Positions 35,064-44,385 of a DNA stretch of 64,000 bases are shown one piece after another. Below the pieces are notes generated by a model, which did no database searches, was not told the DNA's origin, and saw nothing but the letters and a program-made list of their open reading frames with translations. The number at the start of each line of letters is the position of its first letter. Positions within the stretch are counted from its first letter, which is position 1. The stretch lies in assembly GCA_019695185.1 (NCBI GenBank), contig JAIBAN010000011.1, forward strand, positions 58,848 to 122,847, written 5' to 3'. This DNA is from Blastocatellia bacterium (GTDB lineage Bacteria > Acidobacteriota > Blastocatellia > Chloracidobacteriales > Chloracidobacteriaceae). The position numbers and the translations under genes were made by a program.

Positions 35064-36113
35064 ATGAAGCGCACTGACTTTTTTTTTGACCTTCCTTCCG
35101 AACGGATTGCCCAGGAACCCTGCCAACGCCGTGACCATGCCCGAATGTTGGTGTTGGACCGCACTGCCAACCAGTTTTCCGACCATCATTTTTTTGACCT
35201 GCCCCGGTTTTTGCGGGCTGGAGACCTGTTGGTGATGAACAACACCAAAGTTTTTCCAGCCCGGTTGGTAGGCGTGCGGGAGGGATTTCCCGGCAAAATT
35301 GAGGTTTTCCTGATTCGGGAACTGGCTCCTCTTCAATGGGAAGCCCTGGTCAAACCAGGTCGTCGGCTCAAACCCGGCACGTGCTTATCCTTTGGCGAAA
35401 CCCAGTTGCGGGCGGTGGTGGCGGATTATGCACCGGGCGGACGGCGGCTGATTCATTTTGAACTGTCCGGAGATTTGTTCGAAGTTCTCGACCGGGTGGG
35501 CCAGACACCGCTCCCGCCCTATATTCGCCGCACCTCTGCCGAGGCGGTCCGCTTTGACCGCGAAACCTATCAGACCGTCTATGCCCGTGAACGGGGAGCC
35601 GTGGCGGCACCCACGGCAGGGCTCCATTTTACGCCTGAAATCCTGCACCAATTGCATGAGAACGGAATAGAAACAGCGGAGTTGACCCTGCATGTCGGTT
35701 ATGGAACGTTTCAGCCGGTTGAAGTGGAGGAGATTGAAAATCACAAACTGGAAGGGGAACGGTATGCCGTTCCCAGGACTACCGCAGACCGTATCAACGC
35801 CGCCAAACGGGAAGGCCGCCGGGTCATTGCGGTGGGGACCACTTCCACCCGGACACTGGAGGCCGTGGCGTTGCAGGCGGCTGTCGGTGAAACCGTTGCG
35901 GCAGGCAGCGGGGTCACTGATTTATTGATTACGCCGGGATTTCGCTTTCAGGTTTTAGATGGTCTGATAACAAATTTTCACCTGCCTTGTTCCTCGCTGC
36001 TGGCTCTGGTGAGCGCCTTTGGCGGGTATGAACTGGTCATGAACGCCTATCGCCATGCGGTCCAGGCCGAGTACCGGTTTTATTCTTATGGCGATTGTAT
36101 GCTGATTGTGTGA
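35064..36113 (+). CDS. queA: S-adenosylmethionine:tRNA ribosyltransferase-isomerase
   Basis: 349 residues, full length. QueA transfers the ribosyl part of SAM to preQ1-34 in tRNA, giving epoxyqueuosine, the step after Tgt. Signatures: DYDLPSERIAQ-like N-terminus (FFFDLPSERIAQEP), PPYIRR, AAPTAGLHFT, HVGYGTFQPV, VGTTSTRTLE and TNFHLPCSSL. The ATG lies four bases after array I, without a Shine-Dalgarno sequence. Its 3' end overlaps the convergent HAD gene by 28 bases. Confidence 0.97.
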   Translation: MKRTDFFFDLPSERIAQEPCQRRDHARMLVLDRTANQFSDHHFFDLPRFLRAGDLLVMNNTKVFPARLVGVREGFPGKIEVFLIRELAPLQWEALVKPGRRLKPGTCLSFGETQLRAVVADYAPGGRRLIHFELSGDLFEVLDRVGQTPLPPYIRRTSAEAVRFDRETYQTVYARERGAVAAPTAGLHFTPEILHQLHENGIETAELTLHVGYGTFQPVEVEEIENHKLEGERYAVPRTTADRINAAKREGRRVIAVGTTSTRTLEAVALQAAVGETVAAGSGVTDLLITPGFRFQVLDGLITNFHLPCSSLLALVSAFGGYELVMNAYRHAVQAEYRFYSYGDCMLIV

Positions 36114-36739
36114 ACTTCCCTGAAAAACTGTTCCGTGGATTCAAACCGGATGGTTGTGATTCCCAGGCTTCGGGCGGTGGCCACATTGGCCGGGCGGTCA
36201 TCCACAAAAAGAACTGTTTCAGGTGCGATTCCGAGCGCTGCCAGACAGATTTCAAAAATTTCCGGCTCCGGTTTGATGCGCTGAAAATCACAGGAAAAGA
36301 ATTTTTCGGGTATCGGTGGCAGCCAGGGCGTGTAGCGGTCAAAGTCCTTCCGCATGTCAAGCGGCATGTTTGATAAAATCGCCGTCCGGATGCCCTGGCG
36401 CTGGACGGCAGCCACCCAGTTGCTCATTTCAATGTTGGCATACGCCCAGCTTTGGTTATCAAGGGCAATCAATTGCTCGCACAGCGGGTCAGGGAGGCTG
36501 GTTCCCAGTTGTTCGCACACCAATTGCCAATACGTCGGCCCGTCCAGCGTCCCCCGGTCATATTCATGCCGGGGTTCATAATAAGCCGTTGAAAACCTTT
36601 CCAGGTCGGAAGTTCCGCACTGGTGGGCCAGTGCCCGGAGGTCGGTTTCCGGTTGGGGCAGGCACAAGACCTGCCCGTAATCAAGCAGCACGGTGGAAAG
36701 AATAGGATTTGAGGACTGAGAACTGAGAATTGTATTCAT
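36086..36739 (-). CDS. HAD-superfamily phosphatase (YihX-like)
   Basis: 217 residues from the ATG at 36739. Motif I is LLDYGQVL with Asp20; the usual second Asp is Gly, as in YihX-type sugar-phosphate phosphatases. Motif II is ILSNMP, the Lys motif is RIKPEPEIFE and motif III is FVDDRPANV. It may act on sugar phosphates. The first 13 residues (NTILSSQSSNP region) are encoded by two to three CTGAGAA/CTGAGGA heptamers, so the repeat array reaches into the coding sequence. The 3' end overlaps convergent queA by 28 bases. Confidence 0.85.
   Translation of the reverse strand: MNTILSSQSSNPILSTVLLDYGQVLCLPQPETDLRALAHQCGTSDLERFSTAYYEPRHEYDRGTLDGPTYWQLVCEQLGTSLPDPLCEQLIALDNQSWAYANIEMSNWVAAVQRQGIRTAILSNMPLDMRKDFDRYTPWLPPIPEKFFSCDFQRIKPEPEIFEICLAALGIAPETVLFVDDRPANVATARSLGITTIRFESTEQFFREVHTISIQSP
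36710..36732. repeat. Heptad array J inside the HAD gene start
   Basis: GAGGACTGAGAACTGAGAAT: about three heptamers of the CTGAGGA/TTGAGAA families, read through as the N-terminus of the HAD protein. No opposing arm found. Confidence 0.7.
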
Positions 36740-37368
36740 GACTGTGGATTGAAGCTGAAGACTGTTTTTACACCATAATTGTGACGAAAGGGCATGAAAA
36801 TTCAACCACAACCCTGTGGGTGCTCACTGGAAGGGAAGGCATCGGTTCTGGTTTGAGGTACACAAGGTTTGGGGGTTAAGCGCAAATCAACCCGGAAAAA
36901 TCAGGAAATAGCTGAAAAATTGCAATATTTGTGCAATACTTTGTTTGTACACTCCTCTTGTTTTTTTGATGGTGGTTTCAACAAAAAAATACTCCGTATC
37001 GCCCATCCCAACTATGCCGTACGTGGTTGGACGGGAACGCTACGATTCGCTTTCGCTACGTCCTTAATAGGACGTTGGCTTTCCAGCCTGTGGTTTCCCT
37101 ATTCGGCAAGCTGGAAACGCCAAAATACTTTTGGTTTGTGTGAAGACCGAATAACAAACACACGCAGTTCTGAACCCGAAAAAGACTCTTGAACCGAACC
37201 CCGCACAAGTCGTGTTCAAAAGCGAAAAAAATCACTGCCCGGATTGGACGGTGACAGGTGGCAGCAAAGTTAGGAAATTTGCTGGCTTCAGGAAGTCGTT
37301 TGGATACCTCATTTTTCAAACGCAGACATTTCGGATTCAGGCTGCAACCCTTTGTGGAGCAAAAACTT
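36740..37368. other. 629-base intergenic region with a structured segment
   Basis: This gap separates the HAD gene and the giant secreted protein gene, which diverge. It holds a structured stretch at 37058-37123 listed separately and an AT-rich segment around 36905-36955. A 107-codon frame at 36869-37192 lacks any family feature and runs through the hairpins, so I leave it uncalled. Confidence 0.55.
37058..37123. other. Two adjacent hairpins, possible structured RNA or decayed mobile repeat
   Basis: ACGTCC (37058-37063) pairs with GGACGT (37070-37075). TTGGCTTTCCAGC (37075-37087) pairs with GCTGGAAACGCCAA (37110-37123), a 13-base stem with one bulge and a 22-base loop. Upstream, GCTACGATTCGCTTTCGCTACG contains a direct repeat of GCTACG. 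No second copy in the window. Confidence 0.45.
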
Positions 37369-40300
37369 ATGAAACAAATATCACCCTGGCAAAGGGGAAC
37401 CGGCTGGAGGCTCGGACTGTCAACTCTGACAGTTGGGTTGTTGGGCTTGGCACTGGTTCCTCCTGGTAGTACGCATACCTCATCAGCAAGCCGGTTATCT
37501 TCTGCGAAATCAACCGCTGGGCGGCAAATCCCCGGTTCCAACGAGCAAACTCAAAATCTGACGGTCAATCCTGGCGTGACCATCAACGTGGCTGCCGGTG
37601 ACACTGCCGGGCTGATTTCGGCCATCACCACGGCCAACAGCAACGGTGCCGGCCAGGACACGATTGTGCTGGCACCCGAATCAACCTATACCTTCACTGG
37701 AGTCAATAATTTTGTTTTTGGTCCGAACGCGTTGCCCGCTATCACAAGCAATATTGTGATTGAAGGAAACGGCGCGACCATTACCCGGAGCGGAGCCACC
37801 AATTTCCGCTTCTTTTATGTTTCGAGCGGACTAAGCACAGCCGCCATTGGAACGTTGAGTCTGCGGAACCTGACCCTCAGCAATGGCCGTGTGGTCGGCG
37901 GTGCCGGTGGCAACCGGGCCGCCGGCGGAGCCGGCATGGGCGGTGCCATTTTTAACCAGGGCGCACTTGACCTGCAAAATGTCCTGTTGAACGGAAATGC
38001 AGCCGTGGGTGGCGCAGGCGGGCCCAACACGGGTTCTGGTGTCGGTGGCGGGACCAGCGGCGGCGGCGGTATGGGCCAGGATGCCGGTGGAACCGGTACC
38101 GGCGGCGGCATGGGCGGTGCCATAACCGGTTTTGCCGGTGGCACTGGCGGTGCCGGCGGGGCTTCAAATGCCACAGCCAGTGGCGGCGGCGGCGGCGGGT
38201 TTCGCCCTGGTGATAATGGTGCAAGTGGCGACACCGGGGCAACCAGCGGGAATGGCGGCGGCCAAGGTGCATTAGGTGGCAACGGCGGAGTTCGAACCAA
38301 TGGTCGGGATGGCGGCGGCGGCGGTGCCACCGGTAATACGGCCAATACCAATGGTGCCGGTGGAGCGTTTGGCAGTGGCGGCTCGGTTGGCGGCACACGC
38401 GGCGGCGGCGGTGGTGGCGGTGTCGGCGGCGGCGGCGGCGGCGGCGGCCGGACCCTGAGCGGTGGCACCCAAAGCGGCGGCGGCGGCGGCTTTGCGGGCG
38501 GCGGCGGCGGCGGCTTTAGCACCGGTGACGGTGGCCAGGGCGGTTATGGCGGCGGCGGCGGCGGGACAGGTTTCACCACTGGCGGCACAGCCGGAACCAG
38601 CCGGTTTGGCGGTGGTACGGGGGGCACAAGTGCCAGTGATGGAAATAACGGCGGTGGCGGTGGTGCAGGTATAGGGGGAGCCCTTTTTAACCAATCCCTG
38701 GACTATCCCGGCGGTACCGGAGGTGTTGGCGGCAAGGTGACGATGACCAACGTCACGATTGCGAACAACACTGCAACTGGCGGTGCTGCACCTGGCTCCG
38801 GGGCGAGCGGGGGGGGCGGCTTTGGCGCTGCCTTACACAATCTGAATGGCCGGATTGATATGACCTCTTGCACGATTTCCGGCAATACAAATGTAAATGG
38901 AACCGGCGGAACTCCGCCGACTCTCGCCAATTCAGGTGCAGTGTACAATCATGCTTTTGGTAACCGTGTGGATACGGGTGGAACCACTACAGCTTTGATT
39001 GTGATTACTTCTTCAATTATTGCCAACACGACTGGTGGTGTGGATATTGCTGCCAATCGAGGCGGCGGGGCTGGAACCAACACCTCAACCATTCAATTTG
39101 TCGGCGCAGCCAACAGCAATATTGTGGAAACCGCACCTTCGGCCCAAAATGGCGCGACCATTACCAATGGAGCAGCGGCCAACAACGTGGATCCGAACCT
39201 GCGTACGCTTTCCAACAATGGCGGCCCGACGCAAACCTTCCTGCCAAATCCGGGCAGCCCGGCGATTAACACTGGTGGGCCCACCCGGACCACCCCAACT
39301 GATGGTCGCGGCTTTCCGCCGGTTGTGGGTGGTGCGGCTGACATTGGGGCAATTGAAACCCAATATCTGTTACAAGTGTTACCTTCGACCCCGCCACTGA
39401 CACCGCAATCGGCGACGGTGAGCACGGCCTTTACGGCACCGGTGGCACTGTTGACGGAATCCAACCGCCCGGTGAGCGGCGTTTCGGTGACCTACAGTGC
39501 AACCACTGTTGGCGGAGCCACCTGCACCTTTGGCGGTAATCCGGTAAACACATCAGCCGTTGCAGCGACTTTGGGTCAAACGGTGGGAATTACAGCCACG
39601 GCAAATGCAACCGCTGGGGGACCGTATGTGGTAACGGCTCAAGTAACCGGGGTTGCTTCACTGAGCACAACCTTCTCCTTCCGAAACCGACCGACGGCTG
39701 GCACCTGTAATGCCACCGTCACGATTACTTCCCCTGCGGCACCAGCGCTGATTGTCGCCGGGACCACCTTAAATCTGTCCTGCACCACTGGAGGAACCGT
39801 AACCTCGGTTTCCTGGACCGGACCAAACGGCTACACGGGTACGGGCACAACCCCGACCCCGGTGAGCAACTTCCAGCAGCAAAATACGGGTACCTATTTT
39901 GCTACAGCCACGAACGCCGGAGCCCCTGGTTGTTCCGTAATTGCCTCAGTGTTTGTGACAATTATGGAAAGCCCGCAGGCAACGGTGACCGTGCAAAATG
40001 CGCTCTATGCGGGTTCCACCGTTCCGGCCACCAACCCAACTTCTATTGCTTCGCCGGGCAGCTTTGCCATTCACACGTTTGTGCAAAACCTGTTGCCGGG
40101 CAACACCTTGAACGGTTTGTACTTTGAGGTGACGGAAATCACTCGCCTGACCGGGGCAACGACTCCGGCGTATTATCTGGATTCCCGCACGAGCGGAACC
40201 GGCGGCGTGGGAAGTCGGCAAACGGTTGCCAATATTCCGGGTAACAGTCGCCTGCCGGTGACATTCCGCATCGGGGTGGATTCGGCCTCCCGGTCAACTT

Positions 40301-41637
40301 TCCGCTTCCTGTGCGAACTGGTGGGGGCCTCAAACTTCTCACCAAGGCCACAAAAACTGGCGACCTTTGAATTCATTGCCACACCAAAAGCCGGACCCAG
40401 CAAGGGAACGGTGGAATGGGACCCGGATGCGTATGAGGTCCAGGTGCGTCAATTGGCTCCGAATGCCCTCACTCAAGGATTTATCACCGGAACCGGCATG
40501 CAGTCGGGTGTCCGGTTGGTGATGGACCCGAAAGAACCCCGGCGGATGGCCGCCGTGGCCAATAACTACACACAGGGAACCGTTGAGGTGAAATACACCG
40601 AAGATGGTGTCACGTGGCGGCAAGTAACCATGAGCCGGACGATTAACGGCGTCACCTATGAAGCCGCATTGGATCCGAGCGCAGCTTACGACCAAAGCGG
40701 AAATCTGATGGTGACCTATGTGGCCACCAACTATTTTGACAATGCCAGCGCACTGGTTCTTTGTCAGAAATTGAGCGAGCGGTTGACCTTCTCGCAACCG
40801 GTAGCCCTCATGACCAGGGGTGCCTTGGAGCAGGTCAACGTGGAACATCCGGTGATTGCCATCAATGGTGGTCGTCCATATGTGGCCTGGACCGAACAGT
40901 ATGGCACGGGCCGTGCCTCCATCCGGCTGTATGACTTGGCTGCCCGGCGCAATGTGGAAGTTGCCGAAGGGACTGTGGGTCATCCGACGCTGACCATTCC
41001 GCAAGGTGGTGGTCTGGTGGTGGGCTGGGCCGACACGCGAGGCAGCCTGTGGTGCCGGGCTGGAGCGGACAGTGCCAATCTGGGCCTGCCGGTTCAGATT
41101 GCCCAAACCGGTGCTGGCGCTGGTGTCAAAATCCAGGCAATGGCAGATGTGCTGGCCTTCCCGACGCTTTCGGTGGTGGCCAGTCCAACTCAGAAGAACA
41201 TTCTCTATGCAACGTACACTGACAATGGACAGGGCATGGATGTCTTCTTTACCCGTTCATTGAATGGTGGTGCGACCTGGGAAACCCCCCGGTTGCTCAA
41301 CGATGACAATGGAACAGGTGACCAGTTCCTGCCAGCCCTGGCGGTGGATGCCCGTGGTAATGTGGCGGTGAGCTTCTATGACACCCGGCTGGATGAAACC
41401 GGTCAGACAGCGCATGTCTATGTGGTACGGTCCAAGGATGGAGGGGAAACGTTCGGAGCCAATCAACAGGTGACGGAACTGCCTTCCAACACATCGGCCT
41501 CTAACACACAGCGGACCGGAATCGTCAACTATGGCGACCAGATGGGGATTGTTGCCCGTCCGGGCGAAGGGTTGGTCCTGGTTTGGACTGACACGCGCTT
41601 GGGCAGTGAAGACATCTTCATCACCACCATCAAATAA
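37369..41637 (+). CDS. Giant secreted glycine-rich beta-helix / propeller surface protein
   Basis: 1422 residues from the ATG at 37369, which places a signal peptide (basic start, STLTVGLLGLALVPPG core) at the N-terminus. Residues about 65-640 look like a right-handed parallel beta-helix with short LRNLTLSNG, VTMTNVTIANNTA and MTSCTISGNTN rungs and a DIGAIETQ ending typical of choice-of-anchor polymorphic outer proteins. A glycine-rich segment (about 174-441) is inserted in the helix. Two Ig-like regions (about 664-870) follow. The last 380 residues have sialidase/BNR-type propeller strands (KYTEDGVTWRQV, TRSLNGGATWETP, VRSKDGGETFG). Likely an adhesin or matrix protein at the cell surface. 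A terminator follows. Confidence 0.85.
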   Translation: MKQISPWQRGTGWRLGLSTLTVGLLGLALVPPGSTHTSSASRLSSAKSTAGRQIPGSNEQTQNLTVNPGVTINVAAGDTAGLISAITTANSNGAGQDTIVLAPESTYTFTGVNNFVFGPNALPAITSNIVIEGNGATITRSGATNFRFFYVSSGLSTAAIGTLSLRNLTLSNGRVVGGAGGNRAAGGAGMGGAIFNQGALDLQNVLLNGNAAVGGAGGPNTGSGVGGGTSGGGGMGQDAGGTGTGGGMGGAITGFAGGTGGAGGASNATASGGGGGGFRPGDNGASGDTGATSGNGGGQGALGGNGGVRTNGRDGGGGGATGNTANTNGAGGAFGSGGSVGGTRGGGGGGGVGGGGGGGGRTLSGGTQSGGGGGFAGGGGGGFSTGDGGQGGYGGGGGGTGFTTGGTAGTSRFGGGTGGTSASDGNNGGGGGAGIGGALFNQSLDYPGGTGGVGGKVTMTNVTIANNTATGGAAPGSGASGGGGFGAALHNLNGRIDMTSCTISGNTNVNGTGGTPPTLANSGAVYNHAFGNRVDTGGTTTALIVITSSIIANTTGGVDIAANRGGGAGTNTSTIQFVGAANSNIVETAPSAQNGATITNGAAANNVDPNLRTLSNNGGPTQTFLPNPGSPAINTGGPTRTTPTDGRGFPPVVGGAADIGAIETQYLLQVLPSTPPLTPQSATVSTAFTAPVALLTESNRPVSGVSVTYSATTVGGATCTFGGNPVNTSAVAATLGQTVGITATANATAGGPYVVTAQVTGVASLSTTFSFRNRPTAGTCNATVTITSPAAPALIVAGTTLNLSCTTGGTVTSVSWTGPNGYTGTGTTPTPVSNFQQQNTGTYFATATNAGAPGCSVIASVFVTIMESPQATVTVQNALYAGSTVPATNPTSIASPGSFAIHTFVQNLLPGNTLNGLYFEVTEITRLTGATTPAYYLDSRTSGTGGVGSRQTVANIPGNSRLPVTFRIGVDSASRSTFRFLCELVGASNFSPRPQKLATFEFIATPKAGPSKGTVEWDPDAYEVQVRQLAPNALTQGFITGTGMQSGVRLVMDPKEPRRMAAVANNYTQGTVEVKYTEDGVTWRQVTMSRTINGVTYEAALDPSAAYDQSGNLMVTYVATNYFDNASALVLCQKLSERLTFSQPVALMTRGALEQVNVEHPVIAINGGRPYVAWTEQYGTGRASIRLYDLAARRNVEVAEGTVGHPTLTIPQGGGLVVGWADTRGSLWCRAGADSANLGLPVQIAQTGAGAGVKIQAMADVLAFPTLSVVASPTQKNILYATYTDNGQGMDVFFTRSLNGGATWETPRLLNDDNGTGDQFLPALAVDARGNVAVSFYDTRLDETGQTAHVYVVRSKDGGETFGANQQVTELPSNTSASNTQRTGIVNYGDQMGIVARPGEGLVLVWTDTRLGSEDIFITTIK
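37890..38690 (+). repeat. GGC-rich low-complexity coding stretch
   Basis: Roughly 800 bases dominated by GGC/GGT codons that encode the glycine-rich insert. The strong composition bias also opens long spurious frames on the other strand and in other frames (Pro- and Ala-rich). Confidence 0.85.
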
Positions 41638-41668
41638 CCAAAACCGGTGACACACGTCACCATAAATC

Positions 41669-41707
41669 AGAACCGCCGGAGCGTTTCCAAAACGCCCCGG
41701 CGGTTCT
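41669..41707. terminator. Hairpin terminator between convergent genes
   Basis: AGAACCGCCGG (41669-41679) pairs with CCGGCGGTTCT (41697-41707); inside it GCGTTT pairs with AAACGC, giving a long stem with a three-base loop. T-rich flank on one side (CGTTTGG). Confidence 0.8.
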
Positions 41708-41740
41708 CGTTTGGTCAAGAAAAATCAAAAGGAAAACCGA

Positions 41741-41770
41741 CCTCAGTCCTCAGTCCTCAGTCCTCAGTCC
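41741..41770. repeat. Heptad array K, unit CTGAGGA, single arm
   Basis: Four tandem TCCTCAG units directly adjoin the stop codon of the minus-strand BMP gene. The neighbour is a normal terminator rather than an opposite arm. Confidence 0.88.
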
Positions 41771-42850
41771 TTATTTCGGTTCCTGATAGACATCAATCTT
41801 GCCATCCCGAATATCACCCAACAGTTGATTGAGGATTCCTTCCAAATCCTGGGTGATTTTGCCCTTCATATTGGGGTTCATTTGAAAGCTGACGGCTTTA
41901 TCTTTGACACCCAATCGCAGCACCTCGCCTTTTTGGGTGCCGGCTTTGACCCGTTTGGCCAATTCCACAAATCCCTGGGGGATTTCACTGGTGACACTGG
42001 CAAAAATATTGTTTGGTGCCAGTTGGCTTTGGTCTTTTTGCACCCCAAAAGCCATAACATTTCGGTCCTTAACCGCCTGGAAAAAGCCCGGCGCGGCGGC
42101 ATCACAGTCGTGAATCAAAAAATCCACCCCTTTGTCAATCAGAGCCAGGGTTTGCTGCCGGGCGGCGGCGGCATCCTCCCAATTGCCAACATAGGTTATT
42201 GTGACTTCAGCTTTGGGATTAACGGCTTTGGCTCCGTTGCGAAAAGCCTGAAGCATCCGGGTTGAGGCCGGAATATCCATCCCGCCGACGGCTCCGAGTT
42301 TGCCGGATTTGGTTAATTTTCCGGCAATCGCACCCGCCAGATACGACGATTGTCCCAGTTCAAAGACGATGCTCGTAACATTGGGAGCTGACCGGTCACC
42401 TGCGGTAACCACAAACATGGTGTTGGGAAATTCCTTGCCGACGGTCAAAGCCTGGTCCATAAATTCACCGCCGTGTCCGATAACCATGTTGTACCCTTTG
42501 GCAGCATAGTCCCGATACGCCTGTTCCCGGTCTGCCGGGCTGGATTTGACCTGTTGCTGGCTGATTTTGGCTCCCACCACCCCTTCAATATACTGTAGCC
42601 CTTCGTAACCGGCGGCATTCCAGCCATTGTCACTGATGGGACCCGGACTGAGCAACGCAACTCGAAAATCGCCCTGTCCAGGTTTAGAGGCGGAATCGGT
42701 TGGAGAAGGCGGAGCCGCAGGGGGTGTTCCGCCACAGGCTATGAGACACATCAAGGCAATGGCGGTGAGTGCCGGTTGTACAGTCCGCAAGTGGCAACGA
42801 AAAACCGATTGAGCCAGCTTTTGGAGGTGAAATGAAACAATATTTTTCAT
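41771..42850 (-). CDS. BMP-family (PnrA-like) substrate-binding lipoprotein
   Basis: 359 residues from the ATG at 42850. A signal peptide ends in the lipobox LIAC; a Pro/Ser spacer follows. The mature part matches BMP/Med-type binding proteins: VALLSPGPISDNGWNAAGYEGL, MVIGHGGEFMDQAL, FPNTMFVVTAG, SSYLAGAIAGKLTKSGKLGAVGGMDIP. Characterised relatives bind nucleosides for ABC import. No permease or ATPase gene is next to it, so it is an orphan here. It diverges from the oxygenase gene across a 272-base gap; co-regulation is possible but not shown. Confidence 0.9.
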   Translation of the reverse strand: MKNIVSFHLQKLAQSVFRCHLRTVQPALTAIALMCLIACGGTPPAAPPSPTDSASKPGQGDFRVALLSPGPISDNGWNAAGYEGLQYIEGVVGAKISQQQVKSSPADREQAYRDYAAKGYNMVIGHGGEFMDQALTVGKEFPNTMFVVTAGDRSAPNVTSIVFELGQSSYLAGAIAGKLTKSGKLGAVGGMDIPASTRMLQAFRNGAKAVNPKAEVTITYVGNWEDAAAARQQTLALIDKGVDFLIHDCDAAAPGFFQAVKDRNVMAFGVQKDQSQLAPNNIFASVTSEIPQGFVELAKRVKAGTQKGEVLRLGVKDKAVSFQMNPNMKGKITQDLEGILNQLLGDIRDGKIDVYQEPK

Positions 42851-43009
42851 GTGTGAGCTTTCTGGTTTGAAAGTGGGGCCTTGCACGTAGCAGGGTCTAT
42901 ACCACCGGGACCCGTTCGAGGCAAAAAAATTCGGTAATTTTTCAAGTGAGTTCCGCTTTGACAAAAGGGAAAAGAGCCGGGAAGTTCAATCGAAAGGCGG
43001 ATAAAAACC

Positions 43010-43038
43010 TTGTTTTCCGAACGACTGTTCGGTAAGAT
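43010..43038 (+). promoter_or_regulatory. Promoter of the oxygenase gene with operator in the spacer
   Basis: TTGTTT at 43010-43015, 17 bases, TAAGAT at 43033-43038. The spacer is filled exactly by CCGAAC-GACT-GTTCGG (43017-43032), a perfect six-base inverted repeat typical of TetR-family operators. Two more symmetric elements follow: GGTAA-GA-TTACC (43031-43042) and GCATTAATGC (43044-43053). The start codon is 85 bases downstream. Confidence 0.6.
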
Positions 43039-43122
43039 TACCAGCATTAATGCACTTTTATAAGGCATATACTCAAATTTCGCCCTCATGCGAGACTTTT
43101 CCCCACAAGGAGTTGACCCATC

Positions 43123-44385
43123 ATGGCTGCATACACCACCACCACGCTGCGGACGCACTATCACGATGCGCTGGTTGACTGGCAACAACGGAATTTTCCT
43201 GAAATGGACATCCTGTTGAAATATTGGGATAAATATTTTCCCGGCCAAACGCCCTTTCAACTGGTTGCCAAAATCGGTGATACCAAATCTGAAACGATTG
43301 AATATGGAAAATTTGCCGGCCAGAAACGCTTTGAAAAAGCAGGCAGTATGGTTGGCAACATGTTTTATTCAGCCCGTGACATCATCAAAGCCCAATGCAG
43401 CACGGAACTCGGCTCGATTCAACAGCACCGAATGACCATTGACCAGGCGATTTCCGACGAAGCCAAATTCGCCATGTTGCGGGTCCAGGCTGAGGAATTG
43501 CGGCATGCCTATCAAATGTTCTGGGTCCTGGAACATGACCTGTCCTGGAAAAAACCGGGGCACGGCGACGTGGCGGAGGAAACCATCGAATTGCTGTTGG
43601 GCATGGAACTTGGCTCGCATGTGCTGGATGCTTTCAATATTCACTTCGACCGGTTTCTCGATAATGTCATGTTCACTGCTGTAATTGATTTGGTTGGCAA
43701 GTACCAATTGGATATGCAGCGGGTGTTCAGCTACGGGCCGATGGCGCGTTCGATGGGGCCGATGTTCAGCGAAGAAGGCTTCCATTTGGGCACGGGGCGC
43801 AAATTCCTCAAGGAAATCGCGGTCAATGCCACCAAGGGCCAGGGTGAATACAGCATTTCCGACGTGCAGCAGGCATTTAACCAATGGTTTCCGCGCGGCC
43901 TGGAAATGTTTGGGAACGAACAGGGCGGTGTGACTTCGGTCACATTCGGTTTCAAAGACCGGACCAACGGCGAGGCACAGGACCAATATGCCCAGGAATG
44001 CCAGGGCATTGTGGACAACACCAATCTGGCTATTTTGCAGGTGCTGGTGCCGGGTATTGCAGCGGAAGAAGGCAAAAAACTGTCGCAGGAAATCCTTCAG
44101 ACCGGAAATGTCGTCCAGGGGGTGAGTCCGGAACAACTGGTTTTCCTCCCAGCCCGAAATTTCCTGCGCAAGCGCGGTCCGGAGGATGTCGTCTTCAAAC
44201 CGGTCAACCCGCGGGGCGAAACCCTGACCAAAGACAACAAGCCGTTGGCTGCCGACGAATATGTTGAATATCTGAAAGGGGTGTTGCCAGCCGGGTTTAT
44301 CAAAGACAATGAGTTTGCCAAATATGCCGAACTGTTGCAGGCCGCCCACCGTCCGGAAGCCCCAATGGGATATGGGTTGAATTAA
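43123..44385 (+). CDS. BoxB/PaaA-like diiron oxygenase
   Basis: 420 residues with ACAAGGAG upstream. The diiron ligand pattern of the BoxB/PaaA ferritin-like oxygenases can be traced: Glu95 (TELGSIQQHR), Glu125-x-x-His128 (AEELRHAYQMFWVLEHD), Asp189 (VIDLVGKYQL) and Glu218-x-x-His221 (SEEGFHLG). The segment SYGPMARSMGPMFSEEGFH also resembles PaaA. BoxB epoxidises benzoyl-CoA and PaaA phenylacetyl-CoA, both with O2 and electrons from a reductase. BoxB is about 475 residues, so this one is shorter and its N- and C-termini differ. No PaaB, PaaC, BoxC or CoA ligase is nearby, so the substrate is unknown. The following flavoprotein is the obvious candidate reductase. Confidence 0.8.
   Translation: MAAYTTTTLRTHYHDALVDWQQRNFPEMDILLKYWDKYFPGQTPFQLVAKIGDTKSETIEYGKFAGQKRFEKAGSMVGNMFYSARDIIKAQCSTELGSIQQHRMTIDQAISDEAKFAMLRVQAEELRHAYQMFWVLEHDLSWKKPGHGDVAEETIELLLGMELGSHVLDAFNIHFDRFLDNVMFTAVIDLVGKYQLDMQRVFSYGPMARSMGPMFSEEGFHLGTGRKFLKEIAVNATKGQGEYSISDVQQAFNQWFPRGLEMFGNEQGGVTSVTFGFKDRTNGEAQDQYAQECQGIVDNTNLAILQVLVPGIAAEEGKKLSQEILQTGNVVQGVSPEQLVFLPARNFLRKRGPEDVVFKPVNPRGETLTKDNKPLAADEYVEYLKGVLPAGFIKDNEFAKYAELLQAAHRPEAPMGYGLN

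Noticed and set aside
36869..37192. 107-codon frame before the giant surface protein
   Set aside because: No family features, no ribosome binding site, and it crosses the two hairpins.
37815..38694. Long proline- and alanine-rich frames opposite or out of frame with the glycine-rich region
   Set aside because: They are by-products of GGC/GGT repeats; no start signals or domains.
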